From: Diphasiastrum complanatum
Taxonomy: Eukaryota; Streptophyta; Lycopodiopsida; Lycopodiales; Lycopodiaceae
NCBI GenBank assembly: GCA_029204225.1
Contig: CM055093.1
Coordinates: forward strand, 33,864,525-33,928,524
Direction of reading: 5' to 3'
Length of the DNA: 64,000 nt
Shown: positions 1 through 49,319 of the stretch, piece by piece
Numbering within the stretch: position 1 is the stretch's first letter
How the letters are laid out: each line of letters begins with the position of its first letter
Position numbers and translations under genes: made by a program
Notes under the pieces: generated by a model
Database searches by the model: none
What the model was told of the DNA's origin: nothing
The model's input: only the letters and a program-made list of their open reading frames with translations

Positions 1-405
1 CATTCTAATTTCTGACCAAGTGATTTTCAGCATAGGGAGAGAAAGCAATAGGGCGCTGCAAGAGGTTAAGCTCCGGAGTGTCATCACCACTGCCTGTGTG
101 AAAGAGAATACCTTGTCTGTATTGTATATATAGCTGTAGGTAAAATAGTTTGTTGAAGAAGCAACAATGAAGCTTGAAGGGGAAGCTTTCAATCCTGTCC
201 ATAGGATGTGGCTAAGCTTATCAACATCGTTACACGTGTAACTTGCCAGACAAGCAAGTAGAAGGGGATGAATTTGCAAAGTGACTTAAAGAGGAAAAGA
301 GCTGAACAAAGGCAACGGTGGAAGACCTTTAAAAATTATGACCTCTGTGTCTTGCAGCCACCATGTACATTACATAATGCAGCGGGTAATAGCAAGGTAC
401 TATCC

Positions 406-407
<2 letters not shown>

Positions 408-488
<81 letters not shown>
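408..488. repeat. (GA)n microsatellite, 81 bp
   Basis: Uninterrupted GA dinucleotides. The tract lies about 30 bp upstream of the splice acceptor of the SUMO-protease exon at 518, so it is intronic in that gene. It gives spurious open frames on both strands. Confidence 0.98.
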
Positions 489-491
<3 letters not shown>

Positions 492-517
492 TTAATTTGT
501 GTGTTGAACCATTTCAG

Positions 518-804
518 GTGTGATTGTGGTATGTTCATGGTGAAGTATGCTGATTTCCATGGTCGAGGAGCAGCATTCAGTTTCACTCAGGTAAATTAGC
601 CCAGCATTCAGTTTCTCTCAGGTAAGTTGGTGATGCAGATGCCTTGCATGATCTATTTTGTAAGAAATTGTGACAAAAATCATGCCCTGCCAATCTCTTA
701 TATGAAGCATGTCTTGCTATGCCTTTTTCTTTGATGTTCAGAGTGATATGGAGTACTTCAGGAGGAGAACGGCCTGGGAAATTCTAAGATTACATGCGAC
801 TTGA
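518..804 (+). CDS. ULP1/ESD4-type SUMO protease, last two coding exons
   Basis: C-terminal end of a C48 cysteine peptidase that matures SUMO or removes it from nuclear targets. Exon A is 518-590 (acceptor ATTTCAG before 518, donor GTAAAT at 591). Exon B is 742-804 (acceptor GTTCAG, stop TGA 802-804). Exon A encodes CDCGMFMVKYADF, where the Cys of DCG is the catalytic nucleophile of this family. Exon B encodes SDMEYFRRRTAWEILRLHAT, matching the family's closing motif (EHMPYFRxRTAxEILRL in ESD4, from memory). The exon A/B phase is 0. The catalytic His and Asp and the rest of the protein must lie left of the window; I could not identify the preceding exon in bases 1-400. No frame damage is seen in these two exons. 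A near-copy of the exon A donor follows immediately. Confidence 0.88.
571..628 (+). repeat. Tandem duplication spanning a splice donor
   Basis: Bases 571-597 and 602-628 are 27-bp copies differing at two positions. Each contains the end of SUMO-protease exon A and a GT donor (GTAAAT in the first, GTAAGT in the second). The second donor is closer to the plant consensus. Using it would carry an in-frame TAG (597-599) into the mRNA. Confidence 0.85.
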
Positions 805-3800
805 CTACTCAATGATCATCATCTTTACTCTGCGTTTAATGCACACAATGAACCTTTTTAGCAGTCTTCAGAAAGTTTCCATTGTCCTCCACCTTTCATG
901 ATTAGGTATGGCAACTCTTAACTACTTTGCATTCTGCGAGTTTCCCTTGATTCAGATCTGGTCAAGACCATGAATGCTTGTAGGCTTCTTGTTTTTGTTT
1001 CATGTCATGTCTTTAGGTTCAGTCCACCATACATCAAGTGGTGGTGTGGATATGGTTACCAGTTTGTTGCAATCTACTTCCATACTCTTAGCAATCCGTT
1101 GAAGCTAGAGATTTTATTGTCATCAAATTGCATGCACATGCGGAGACAATTCTGAAGGTGCACTGTCGGATTTGAGCAGATCATTTATTCAAAGAACTGA
1201 AGGCATAAGCTATATATAAGACATCAAGTTCAGTTATTTGATGGAAGTGGAAACGACAGGAGATTGCTGATCCTGAGTGTTCAGGGCTGTACCAATTTTG
1301 TATGTGCCGTACTGGTCATGTTCAGCCTAAAGGGTTATTTCTTTGAAATGAATTATATATATATGGATCAAATTTCATAAAAATGTAGATGTATGGTTGG
1401 CTTATTATTTTCATTGTGTGGAGTAGGGTAAGCAGGCAAGATATGATGTTCACGGCCTATAGAACTTTTTTCTGAAGAAATCCGGAAAACTGGGTAAAAT
1501 TTGGCATTTCTTTTAATGAGGAGATTTTTGTTTAATGTTTGAAATAGTAGAAATCTCATTCCACAGCCCTTGCTGCCAGGGTTTGTTGACAAAATTGTCA
1601 AGCCTGATTACAGGCTCAGCATGTGATTCCGAACATCCTTCATTTCCATTGTAGCTATATGATCAATGATGACATGCATGTAAGACCTCAAATTGCATGA
1701 ATTTTGATTAAGAATGTGCAATTTGTTCTGTGAGTATGAAATGTATCACTTTTTGATCTCAGCTTATCATTATCCAAGCATTTACACTTCGGCCTTCCAA
1801 GTTGAACATTAGACATTTCTTTTGATCTTGTACCATTACTACGTGAGTTTCATGGATTTGTTTCCATGGACCTTTTGAATTAACTGAACCATCGTGTCTG
1901 CATATATCCAGTTCATTCAAACTTCATATTTTTTGGCAGGTGCAACTAAATCTTTAAATACACAAAGTTCATTCACATGCTTGCGATTCTCGTATAGGAT
2001 TAACACGTTCTCGAAATTTGGCTCCAAGATGTCCTAGTTCCCTGATATTCATGCTGTTGCAGCTCTACAAAGTCTCTACCCCACTGAGCTAAAAGTTCTC
2101 TAAGTTAATCAATGAGGTGATTACTCAGAATTTTAGTACATGCTGTATTTTCTTATTGCAGAGATTAGTATTTTGATACAACTCTGATTATTTAGTCTGT
2201 AAGATCTTCAAAATTTGGATCTTTTATCTGGTCATCCCTAAGTACTTGGGTTTTCAGCAGTGTTTTCTAGATTCTCTCAAGTTTACTTGACTCTATTTGG
2301 GAACTCTGGAGTGTGTATGCAAATATGCATGCACTTTACTATTGACAGAAAAACAAAGGCGCAAATAAAAGGCTCCAATGCATGTAGCTCTTGAAAACAA
2401 CCTGTGGCACTTTTATGAACGTTATTAAGTTGGAGCTTCCTAACATCTGGATATGGTGTTCTGAGAGTGCTCTTATGATTGTTTTGACAAAATTGGTTAC
2501 AAAATTGAAGTAATCTATCTGGTGCTAGAACGGCCTCACAAAAGAAGTTACTAAGAAAATTTTGCTATTACACAGTTTGCGACACAGGGAGTGCCTTCAG
2601 TATATTTCACCTATCATAATGTATGAGTCATATTTTATAGTCCAGAGAATGCTGCACATGAACTTGAGTACCAACTGAATGTCCTAGGAAATGGCTCAAA
2701 TTTAGAGTAACAATTTTCCTCAATTAGATGGATGTGGTTCTATACTAAAGGTTACAGGATTGTTTCAAATGCACGGGATATAACGGCATTTGTACATATG
2801 GAACGTAAACATTTAATGTATAATAGCTGAGGCTTTTTTTTTTGGCTTCTGTGGCCTAATTTACTTTGACTTATCTAGGGTTTTTGTGCAGACTTTTTCA
2901 GGCCCGATTTTTTGTGGTTATCTGGCCTAATTTCAAGACTTTTTTGTACGACCTGATGTGCAGACACCGTTAGGCCCATGTTAAGCAGCTTTCTGTTTTC
3001 AGATTGGCAAACTTTTTAGGTGGATCTTCAGCCCAAACCATCTTGGAAAAACTTTAGTATCACATCAGAGATTTATCTGGCAGGATTTGCACACTTTCTC
3101 CTCGCTTGATTTTTAGGTCCTTTTTCCTAAGCTTCTTGGCAAACTTTTTTGAGGGGGTGGGGTGGAATGGTGTGGCTTGGGTTCTTGGATGGTGATTGGG
3201 AAGAGGAGTCATTGGAGCTAACACAAAATTACATTAAGTTGGGCAAGGAGTGTGTGGAAGGCTTTGGAGCTTATTACATTCAAAATTTTGTATGAACTTG
3301 TCTGCACATGCCTTACACTTTTGTACATCAACACAAATACCATCGATAAAGTTAAATCAAGATCGGTAGAGGGTGTGTGGGCCTCGTTATCACTTTGTAT
3401 GAGCTGGTCGTGCATCTTGCATACAATTATTGTATATCATTCCATTCATTTGTCATCATGATTACTAATTCTTTTGTTGTCAAATTTGTCATTGAATTCA
3501 GTTGAATCATCATATCTATCTCATCATTGATTTTAGATTCAATCAATACTAGATCCACCTTTTAGAACTTTTTTTTTGGTGTCCTTTGATTGAATAATGC
3601 CAGTTGCCAATAGTGCTATTTCTCAATTTGTTTTTGATCGTTTGTTTTAGCCTCACATGATTTGTTATTAGATACATCCATCTTATCAAAATCATCCAAC
3701 ATCGTGAGGGATTTAAGGTCAATATCCATCATGATTAATGATTTGAAATCTAGCCGTTGTTAAAAATTTGAGATCTAGCCATCATCATTGAGGATCTTCA

Positions 3801-3984
3801 ATTTATACCCATTAAATTCTATATATTCTTATATACAAGTATTGGCCATTATATATACCATAGGTACACAGTCCACTATAGATGGTCATCTTCTTGGTAG
3901 ACTCCAATGATTTTTGTAAAAAAAAAATGATATCTATGTAGAGCTCAAGGCATTAGGTTCAAAGTTAGATTAATGTTATATAGT
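805..3984. other. 3' flank of the SUMO-protease gene; no gene seen
   Basis: Begins with the presumed 3' UTR (805 to about 1330). The rest is AT-rich with only short, unconvincing open frames (for example 970-1155 and 1368-1601). I see no recognisable coding, RNA or transposon motif. Confidence 0.6.
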
Positions 3985-4370
3985 TGTTGGGCATTTGGCG
4001 GAATCCATGTGATTAGTGTGAAAAATATATACAAGAATAAGTGTGAAGGCTCTCGCACCTTGCGTGTGTAAGTCCAACCTGATGAGCATGCTAGTATTTC
4101 ATTCGATAGTTAAAAATAAAAGCACCTTTTAAGGCCATTGCGGAATCAAACAATTAGAGGCTAATAGGGGCCAAATGCTTAAACTCTACTAGAAACAATG
4201 GTTCATTGTATTTCATTTTTCATGTTTAATAAACTTCTTGCTTTTCATCTTCTTACTTTTCTCACATTTTGTTAGGGTTTTGAGGTTTATGCTATTTGGT
4301 GATTATTGGATTCCGTTATTGTTGCATTCTTTATAAGAAAATAAAGAGAAAAAAGTAAAATATTTCTTGG
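3985..4370 (+). repeat. LTR fragment related to the Tat/Athila-like LTR at 22.0 kb
   Basis: Starts TGTTGGGCATTTGGCGGAAT, matching the start of the LTR at 22018 (TGTTGGACGGTTTGCGGATC). Similarity continues through the GCACC(T/C)TGCGTGTGTAA segment, the AACC(T/C)GATGA(G/T)CA segment and a TTAGTTAAAA-like stretch. The right border is unclear; beyond about 4370 I see no match. No primer site or coding region follows, so it is a solo or truncated LTR. Confidence 0.65.
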
Positions 4371-5940
<1,570 letters not shown>

Positions 5941-6344
5941 CTTATCAGGCTGATCAAATCATGAAGTGGTCTCGCTTACTAGCAAACTCTGACATTGATC
6001 AATTGGTCTCGCTTACTAGCGGACACTTTCATCATCAACTACTCCATGCAACCATTTCTCTTGAGCTCATCCTGTTTATATATGAACAGAGAGAATGGGC
6101 TTAAATTGAATCATTAGATTACAAGAACTGGTTTAAGCATGTTCTAATGGCTTCCAGTTTGATGTCTCCTTCATCCGTGGAGTTTGTTCTGCATTTGGTA
6201 CTTTGGTTGATCTTCCATGTCCTTGGGTTGTGAAGATCCGCCGTTTTGTGTAGTCGTCTGTGACCGCAATTGTTAGTTTGTGGTTTTTCATAGTCATGAC
6301 CCATATTGCATAGCGGCTATAATTGTTCCCTTGAAGGTTTAGTT

Positions 6345-6660
6345 TTGCTTCATACTGAACCGTATGTGAGGTTCCTTTTGTAGCCTTGGGTTCTCGCTTG
6401 ATCTTTGCTAGCAGACCACAATCTTTGACATTGCGGTTTCCTGCGGTTTGGTTCGTAATGAACCGCATGCTGAAGCCTTGCAACACTTGGCAGTTTCCCT
6501 TGGCTTGCTTCGTAATGAGCCACAAGTGAGTCCTTGCGGTTCTTCCCTGGCAGTTTGCCTTTGCTTCATTTGTCTTCGCTTGTGGCCTTATGTGTTGACC
6601 TTGTGGTTTGCTTGAAGGTGCGGTTGTTTACTTTGGCTTTGTAATAGACCGTATGCAGGA
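6345..6660. repeat. Four dispersed copies of a TTCGTAATGAACCGCATG-like motif
   Basis: Related 20-26 bp units occur at about 6345, 6449, 6505 and 6634 (core TTSRTAATGARCCRYATG), in sequence rich in GCGGTT and GCAGTTT words. The block sits at the 3' side of the minus-strand copia element, so it is probably LTR or 3' UTR sequence with internal subrepeats. Confidence 0.55.
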
Positions 6661-6827
6661 CTCTACAGTTGCTTGTGGTGCCTTTGTCAAAACCGTATGC
6701 ATTGCGGTTGCGGTTGCTTGCAGTTTCTTCATGTGGGCAGTTCCCGTGCATTTTTGCAGGTAAGGCCTGTTGGCTCTTTCCGTGTATTTCTGCAGGTAAG
6801 GGATGGTAAGCTATAAATGTTTTGTGG

Positions 6828-7885
6828 CTAGAAACTCGATGTTTTTTTCAGCTCCCTCTCAAAGTGTGGTAGTCTCATGATTCCTAGGCTGGCTCTTTGC
6901 CTTTCAAACAATCCCTGGTCTAAGGGTTTAGTGAATATGTCAGCAACCATCTGTTTGGTCGGAATGAAAATAGTTCTCAGCTGGTCCTTCTTAACCATGT
7001 CTTTGATCAAGTGATACTTGATCGCAATGTGCTTCGTTCGTGAATGAAACTGGTCCTTTGTCATGTGTATGGCAGAGGTGTTGTCCATGTAGAGCATCAA
7101 TGACTCATTGGTGCTCTCTCCTAGTCTGCGTCAAGGAACTGTTTGAGCCATGTCAGTTCGTTGGCCATCTTTGCCACAACGACATACTCAACTTCACATG
7201 ATGATTGTGCGGTGATTGTTTGCTTCTTGCTTACCCATAGAAAAGCGACATTTGTAGCTATGGTGCAGCCTCCTGATACACTCTTACAATTGTCCTTCAA
7301 TGATGCCCAACTAGCGTCACTATAGGACTTGACTTAAAGTCCCAATTCGTGTGAATAACAGAGTCCATAATCCTTCGTTTGTTGCAGGTATTGCAAGACT
7401 CTTTTGGAAATCTTCTAGTGCGTTGGTCCTGGATTTATGTTGAACTGACTCAATCTGAATACTGCATATGCAATATCCAGTCTAATGGTGTCTGCCAAAT
7501 ACATTAAAGAATCTATCAGCCTTATGTAGGGCTTGTTGATCATTCCTTTGCTCTCTTCGTCATTCTTCGGACAATCCGCATTAGTCAATACTGTGCCTGT
7601 GACTATCGGAGTGCTGACTCCACATTTAGTCATCTAAAAGTCATCAATGATCCTTTGAGTATACCTCGACTGGTGTGAATACAATTTGCCATTCTCAAAG
7701 TCTCTCCTAGGTAGCATCATGCTTCACCCAGGTCTGATATCTCGAAATGTTTGAAAATATCCTGCTTTACTTATGTAATTAGGTCATCTCTCCTTGATAG
7801 GATGAGAGTGTTATCTACGTAGACACCAATTATGATGATCTCTCCACCTTTACATAGACATTTATCTATCTTGTTTCAGAGCCCA
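6828..7885 (-). pseudogene. Copia RT C-terminus and RNase H (C1)
   Basis: From 7885 downward the frames encode the RT palm segment GVYVDNTLILSRRD. The family's YVDD box reads YVDN, so the second catalytic Asp is lost. Then come FEISDLGEA and a conserved SLMYLADTIRLDIAYAV segment (7415-7633). RNase H follows, ending at 7100-6828 with YMDNTSAIHM, KHIAIKYHLI and a QMVADIFTKPL terminus. These are the usual copia RNase H landmarks. The frame is broken by stops near 7640 and 7760 and by shifts between 7415 and 7100. Nothing suggests that it is expressed. Confidence 0.85.
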
Positions 7886-7910
7886 AGCTCAGGCAGAGGA
7901 GATTGGTTAT

Positions 7911-8776
7911 TGTTGTAGTATTTTGTCCTGCATGTCAGAGGACAACTCAAGGCAGTCACTCTTGAACTGAAATCACATATTCATCTACCAAACATGTAGG
8001 TCAGGCATTCAACCAAGAAATCAGCATGAAGAAATATTGCAATGCCATGAAATTCTACTCTACTGCTGCAAAAATGAGTTACAATCAGATCCTAAACATT
8101 TTACACTTGCATAAGTCCACAAAACAAGAAACAAGAAGCTATTCTACAACATTTTAGAAGTCCAAGAATCAATAAACCAACCAGTCTTTTGATTCTTGGA
8201 CATCCCAAGAACATCAAGAACATGGTTGTAAGGAGATCTGCAAGAATTACATCACGAACCTAATCTATTTAGTTTACCTGAATGTTGATTCCTACATTAA
8301 TCCACAAACAAGAAATAAAATCTAATCCACTCTAGGAAAGCAGGAAAACTAATCCACTCTACTATACACAATCACATACAAAGGATGGAAGGGCATGATC
8401 ATAGGAGCATCACTCAAGAAAACCGCCATGATCAAGGAACTTAGTGTTGTATCAAACTCGTGGAGGCTCTTCTCATTTGGACATGGAGTAGATACAATGC
8501 ATAAAAAGCTCCTCTTCTCAAAGAGGGAGTCTCTTAAATAAGCAAGAGAGCTCCTTAGGTGGCATCCTAGTGGCATTTCCACATTACACAAATTACAATT
8601 GGAATTAGGCTCTCCACAAGATGTCACCATCAAAAGGTGGCTCACTCTACTTTCTTTAAGAGAGGTCTACTTGCATTTATTACTTTACCTAGAAATACTA
8701 GTTCCTACATGGTCATTCCATCTTTCGGGATTCACCATGAGGCTTACGTAGTTTTACTTGACAATACTAACTAACA
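7911..8776 (-). repeat. Possible solo LTR inserted in copia element C1
   Basis: This stretch interrupts C1 between INT and RT and has no copia motif. On the minus strand its edge reads TGTTAGTTAG directly after a GAGGAA purine tract, and the other edge ends ACAACA, so it has TG...CA-type ends. I see no clear target-site duplication. It could instead be a truncated 3' LTR or unrelated inserted DNA. Confidence 0.4.
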
Positions 8777-8889
8777 TTCCTCGGCTCTCATGCTCGGCTC
8801 TCAGTCTTCGTTAGTCTCATCTTCTCAGAGACCTCCTTGGTCTAAAGTGAGAGGTGCTCTTGATTGCTCTGGTCGAGTATCTTGGGGAT

Positions 8890-10165
8890 TCGTCAGAATT
8901 AGCCAACAACGTCTCTGACGGTCTTGATCTGATTGGTCTCTAGCATGTATAGCTTGTAGTATGATGAGTGTACATTGTATCCAACAAGAAAGCCTTGTTC
9001 GACTTTATCATCCAGCTTCTTCCGCTTCTTATCTAGTATGTGTGCATATGCTACACATCCGAATATCCGAACATGAGCTAGACTCAGCTTGTTCTTCCAC
9101 CATACTTTGTGTGGCATGGTGTTGGGAATGCCAGATTTTCCAATTCGATTCTGCAAGTAGTTGGATGTAGCTATTGCTTCAGCCTATGCGATTTTTGATA
9201 CCTTTGAAAAGGCCATCATGGATCTTGTGGCTTCCATAAGTGTGTAGTTCCTTCTCTCGGCCACACCGTTGTGTTGCGGTATGTAAGTTGCGGTCTTCAA
9301 GTGTAAGATTTTGCGCTCACTGCAGAACTCAGCAAAAACGGTTGGAGATGTATTCTCTGTCTTTGTCAGTTCTTAGCTGCTTCATCTTCTTCTTGGTCCA
9401 TTTTTTGGCCCAGTTTACAAATTCTATAAACTTGCCAAGTGCTTCGGATTTGTTTTTGAATGAAATATACGACAACAAACTTGCTAAAGTTGTCAATGAA
9501 TGTGATGTAGTACTTCGAACCTCCAAGTGAGACTACGTCGAAAGGTTCACAGATGTTAGAATGTATCATCTCCAAGAGCTTTGTTGTCTTGAACGAGTCT
9601 CTTGTGAAAGACGTTCTTGACATCTTGCCTTTGTTACATGCTTCACATGATTTTAGACTGTTTGCATCTTTGATGTTTGCACTGGTAAATACTCCATTCT
9701 GACTAGCCTTGTATAGAGCCATCGTATTCGTATGACATAACATTCTGTGCCATAAGATGTCAATGGACTCGTGAATCTGGTGTGCTTGTTCAGTTGGAAC
9801 TCGTATCTTCAAATGGTACTTCAAATGGTACTGCAGATTTCCTTTGTGCTTTCCTTGTGTGATGATGTGAGTGTTGTTCGCTTCAGTTACTTCACATAAG
9901 TCATCTGCAAAGGTAACGTTCATGCCTGCATCAACCAACTTTGCGACATATAATAGATCATTTTGGAGGGTTGGGACATATAGCACATCGTCAAGCTTCC
10001 TATATCTCTGTCGTTGGCATACAGTCATAGTCAGCCTATTCCATTTACTTGGTGCCTTGATCCATCTCCCAAAATAATATATATGGAGGAATCCATCTTA
10101 CGGTAATTAGCAATCATGTGCTTGGTGGTCATGAAATGTGACATAGCACCGGAGTCAAGACTAAC
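8890..10165 (-). pseudogene. Copia protease and integrase (C1)
   Basis: The protease active-site segment SLDSGAMSHFMTTKH is encoded near 10165-10115. The frame at 10028-9366 holds the GAG-pre-integrase HHCC finger (LWHRMLCHTN ... CEACNKGKMSR). The integrase core start reads HSNICEP, where the family has HSDxCGP, so the first catalytic Asp is replaced by Asn. RTDKDREY (second Asp) and PQHNGVAERRN (catalytic Glu) follow in other frames near 9380 and 9270. The C-terminal part, with LAHVRIFGCVAYAHI and KLDDKVEQGFLVGY, is at 9156-8899. Frameshifts near 9370 and 9190 and the D-to-N change make it inactive. Confidence 0.88.
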
Positions 10166-10429
10166 TTCTTATATATCCGATTGAGATGTGGTGCACACTT
10201 CGGTGCATAAATAAGTGGATGGATTGTTTGTCGCTCTCTCCTCAGCCATCTTCAAGGACTCTTGCTCTCTACATACGACGAGCTGTTGGAGGGCTCATTC
10301 CTACTTGTCTTCTTGTTTCTTCGAATTCGGAATCTAGAAATTTGAGACTTCTGAATCATTAGCAATTAACTCGAGTAGTTGGATTACTCCTGGTTAAAAG
10401 TTAATTTATTGAATAAGCAATGTGAAGAG

Positions 10430-11060
10430 AATTCACAGAAATTGTTTGTTTTAATCTATATTGTTTTTTAGACACATGATTTGTGCGTCATTAGAATTCA
10501 TCAGTAAAAGTTATGTGCATAGAATATAGAAAATTCTTGGTATAGAATATTTCTTGAATGAGAAATAGACTCTAAGTTATTGACTGTATCCTAGAACTCA
10601 TATTGGATGACAAAGTTTAACAAATATCAAGGATAACCAGTAACATAACTTTGTAATCTCTAGATTTTGTTCTAGAGGATTGTATAGAATTTCTATAGTT
10701 AAAGACGAATGTTAAAATAGTTTCGGTATGCCTTTTGTCTTTCATTACCTGATTGATCGTAGAGTTTGGATAACTCATAATCTTGTTAAGGATCAAGTTG
10801 GAAGAATATTCTTGAAATCCAATAATTTTCCTTGGAGGAAAGCTTTTAGAATAATTCTTATATTTCTTGAGTGATATGTTGTACATATACTCCAGTATCT
10901 TTCAAATAAGTATGGTTTTGGAATCCTATAAATTATAATTGACAAATCATAAGATTCTAAATATTTATGATTGACAAGATCAGTTAGTTGAAAATTTAAA
11001 TCTGTTTACTCCAGTGCATAATTAAGATTGTGTGGGTCTCATAGACATTCTCATAAAGGT
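10430..11060. repeat. Dispersed noncoding repeat R1, copy a
   Basis: Matches 40700-41330 along its length. Shared words include ATGTGCATAGAATATA, TATCCTAGA, GGAATATTCTT(G/A)AAATCC and repeats of ATTGACAAATCATAA. No coding frame is shared. In this copy the sequence runs on toward a gypsy polypurine tract and LTR at 11.77 kb, so R1 may be the 3' UTR of that element. Confidence 0.7.
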
Positions 11061-11734
11061 AATTTATTTTTACTTATGAGATATTTGCTTACCTTGGCGG
11101 ATGATGTTCTACTATAGATTGTGGTCTATAGATGCTTGTGTATGATTTTCAGCCCAGATCTCTGGTTAATTGGGATACAGACAACTCTATCGAGATCGAA
11201 TGATTGCTGTTTTCTTGCATGAAATGCTAGGAATAGAGCACTTAATTTTAAAAAGTATCCGAAGTACTCAAAATTGAATTAAATTCATTTTTATCTTGGT
11301 GAATCTCTTACATATTTTGGTAGGATGAATTGTTATACTGTAGTTTTTTTTATATTCTAAGTGTATTTGTACCAAGAAGCATTTATGACAAGTCTACAAG
11401 AAATTGTGGATAGTCTTGGACTATAATTGTTTGTTTCTTTAACTTTTGAACATAATTGTGGATAGTCTTGGACTATAATTCACCCAGTGGTTCATGTAAA
11501 ATGAATTTACAAGAAGGTGACGTTACTAGCTTGGAGAGAATTAGACCCAATAAAAAAATTTATGGCTTAGAGTACTTTTAAAAGCAAATATAGTAGTGCA
11601 GAACAGAGATAAATAATTGGGGAGTTGCTCCATCTCCAAGTACTTATTTGATACTTGAAGTCAGACAAAGAGTAATGATTTTCTAAGTAAGTGTGTGAAT
11701 GTTAAAGAGTTGTTTTATGATCTTCTTGCTCGTT

Positions 11735-11766
11735 CTGAGGACAAAACCTGTTTAAGGGAGGAAGAA
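11735..11766 (+). other. Polypurine tract preceding a gypsy LTR
   Basis: The segment GAGGACAAAACCTGTTTAAG followed by GGAGGAAGAA ends directly at TGTTACGTCC. This layout, a purine tract abutting an LTR that starts TGTTAC, is typical of plant Ty3/gypsy chromoviruses. Confidence 0.65.
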
Positions 11767-12454
11767 TGTTACGTCCATGCCCTTGTATATATAGGATTTG
11801 GCATAATCCTAGATTTAGAATATCGGTACTCCAATGTACGAGATTATTAGTTACGCTATGTCATTCCGGACTAGGCCAGAAATGTAATTAATAACCTTGT
11901 GAGGGCCCAGGTACTCTAATTGGACCTATGGAGCTTTTGCACGGTGGTTGACAACTTTTGTGCAAAAATAGGAGGTCAAAAGCTTTTGATAGGATTGGAA
12001 GGATCCTAGAAAATATTCTCTAGCTTTTGGAGAGTATTTATCTTGTAGGAACTCGCCCATCTCCTCATTCCAATTTTTTGTTTCTAAGAGCCAGGATCCT
12101 CTCCTCTCTTGCATTCAGTCACCATGGCTCGAGGGTGAAGCGATTAGGGATTTGACTATCCGTTTCTTGTTGGTTGGGTGGTTTGGCTCCACATGTATCC
12201 TTTTGGTTGCATGCAACAGGATCTAGGTTAGATCTTCACTTGGCAATCCTTACAATTTGTCTTTCTTGTTGGTCTTGATGGATGTCCCCTCTTCCTCCTG
12301 ACCCTTAGCATAATGCTGCTACAATTGATTTGTATTCCTAGAGTTATATATAGGAGACTCATGTACAATTCTCTAGAGAGGTGGGTCTGCGATTAATAAT
12401 TCATCTTATACTCAGCTCACTATGTTCATACGCTAAGCTTCTTGGGATATTACA
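11767..12454 (+). repeat. Ty3/gypsy LTR (L1), about 688 bp
   Basis: Begins TGTTACGTCC after a polypurine tract and can be closed at GATATTACA, giving TG...CA ends. Its first 230 bp or so match 21231-21480 (shared GTGAGGGCCCAGG and AAATGTAATTA). Because the purine tract is present it is a 3' LTR. I see no gypsy pol upstream, so the rest of the element is lost. Confidence 0.7.
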
Positions 12455-13874
12455 ATATGATTGTTCAAAATGTTGTCCACTATTGTCATATTGATGCTTT
12501 GTTTTTGGTATATTAACCAATGGGATCATAGAGAATCAAATTTGGGTGGACAAACCCAACTCAAACAGAATACACCAAGATCATAACGATGCTTTATGTA
12601 GTAATCTTTCAGCATCTTCCAATTATAATGCCCTCCATTAAGCTACGTGCAACCAATAAAGATGGTAAGATGTATTATGGAAATCATGGCACACAACATT
12701 CTATTTGGTTCGGACTCCCAAAAAATCTTAGGCTCCAGCACACAACGTTCTGTTCGGTTTGGACTGCCAAAAAATTTTAGGTTCAAAAAGTTCAAACCAA
12801 ACAAAATGTCATGTGCTCGGTAACTTCCATTGTGTAATGAATTATATATATGTTATTCTCACACGACAATTATGAGACGTAATAAGCATATGCATTTAAT
12901 GACTAAATTTTTAGAGCAGAATAGGCGTTTTGCAGAGTGATATTCTGCCATGTCTCATGGCACTTCAATGTGTTGCCAATGTGACTGCAAAAAAAATGAC
13001 ACATTATGTTCAATTAGAGAATTTGCAGAATCTGCATATATAATCCATTATTTAGACAAAGGGTCGTGTGTGTTGGCATCCATAACATGTGGATGCAACA
13101 GTGTTAGCAATTTGTGCGTTTCTAACTAGACAGAACTCAGCAGTACTTTCAAGTCTTTGTATGGTCTGATGATAGAACTACAATTTTTACATTAGACTGA
13201 GTTACATGCGGGCTCATTGTTGGTCCGAACTTATGTGTTCATCAAATTTAATGCTCCAATCACATGCTTTCTACATTTCCTGGCACATTTCAATTTTGCT
13301 CATGAATGTTGTGTATGAAACAAAATCTACTATTTACTCCCCAATAATAAAGATGATGAATTAGCTTTAACGTACTACAATTTTACTACCATATCATAGG
13401 GTAGCTTGCCTATAATATCCTATTCATTAAATCATAGTCATCATCACTTCTTCTCACCTTTGCATAATAGTAGAGGCACTGCAGTAGTATCTGATCTCTT
13501 AAGTCAAGAAAAATGCTTTACCAAAAGAGAAAATCTACTGAGTGCATAAACCTTGGCTTATTCTAGTCAAAACCCTAGTAGTTAACCTTTCTGCACTTAT
13601 CAAATAACAACACTAGTTTAACTAATTAGTTAAAAACAGTCACGTAATTACTCGTTCCTAGGAAAACCAAAACTGGAACATGCTGCTCCAATTTCAGTGC
13701 AGTCCACAATCCTCACCACAATTAGAGCAACTCTTTTCAGTAACAAAAATAAAGCACCTGCATTGCTGATTTTAAGACATACTGATTTGCAAAGACTGAA
13801 TGGGAAAAGAAGCAACCATGTCGAATTGTTTGGGTGTTCAACAGTGTATGAGACCAAAGTTCATCGACTGAATT
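12455..13874. other. Between LTR L1 and the PQ-loop gene; nothing coding seen
   Basis: Holds a 46-bp tandem duplication (12690-12735 and 12739-12784, 49-bp spacing, several mismatches) and the 3' flank of the minus-strand PQ-loop gene, so part of the stretch near 13.8-13.5 kb should be its 3' UTR. Open frames at 13648-14011 overlap that gene's last exon on the wrong strand or frame. Confidence 0.5.

Positions 13875-49319
<35,445 letters not shown>

Larger units (their letters stand above)
6828..10270 (-). mobile_element. Degenerate Ty1/copia element (C1), PR-INT-RT-RNase H
   Basis: Read on the minus strand the order is protease (about 10155), GAG-pre-integrase and integrase (10030-8890), part of the reverse transcriptase (7885-7415) and RNase H (7330-6828). 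This is the canonical copia order. Gag and most of the RT are not found. A likely LTR of another element (7911-8776) interrupts it between INT and RT. Several stops and frameshifts make it non-coding today. I could not delimit LTRs for this element. Confidence 0.85.

Noticed and set aside
1-400. Attempt to place an upstream SUMO-protease exon (for example after TGATTTTCAG at 22-31).
   Set aside because: No frame there encodes the family's preceding residues (…QxNG or the catalytic His/Asp region), so it was left unannotated.
268-495. Open frame with an Arg/Glu repeat on + and a Ser/Leu repeat on - across the GA tract.
   Set aside because: Created by the dinucleotide microsatellite; the flanking residues do not match the SUMO protease or another family.
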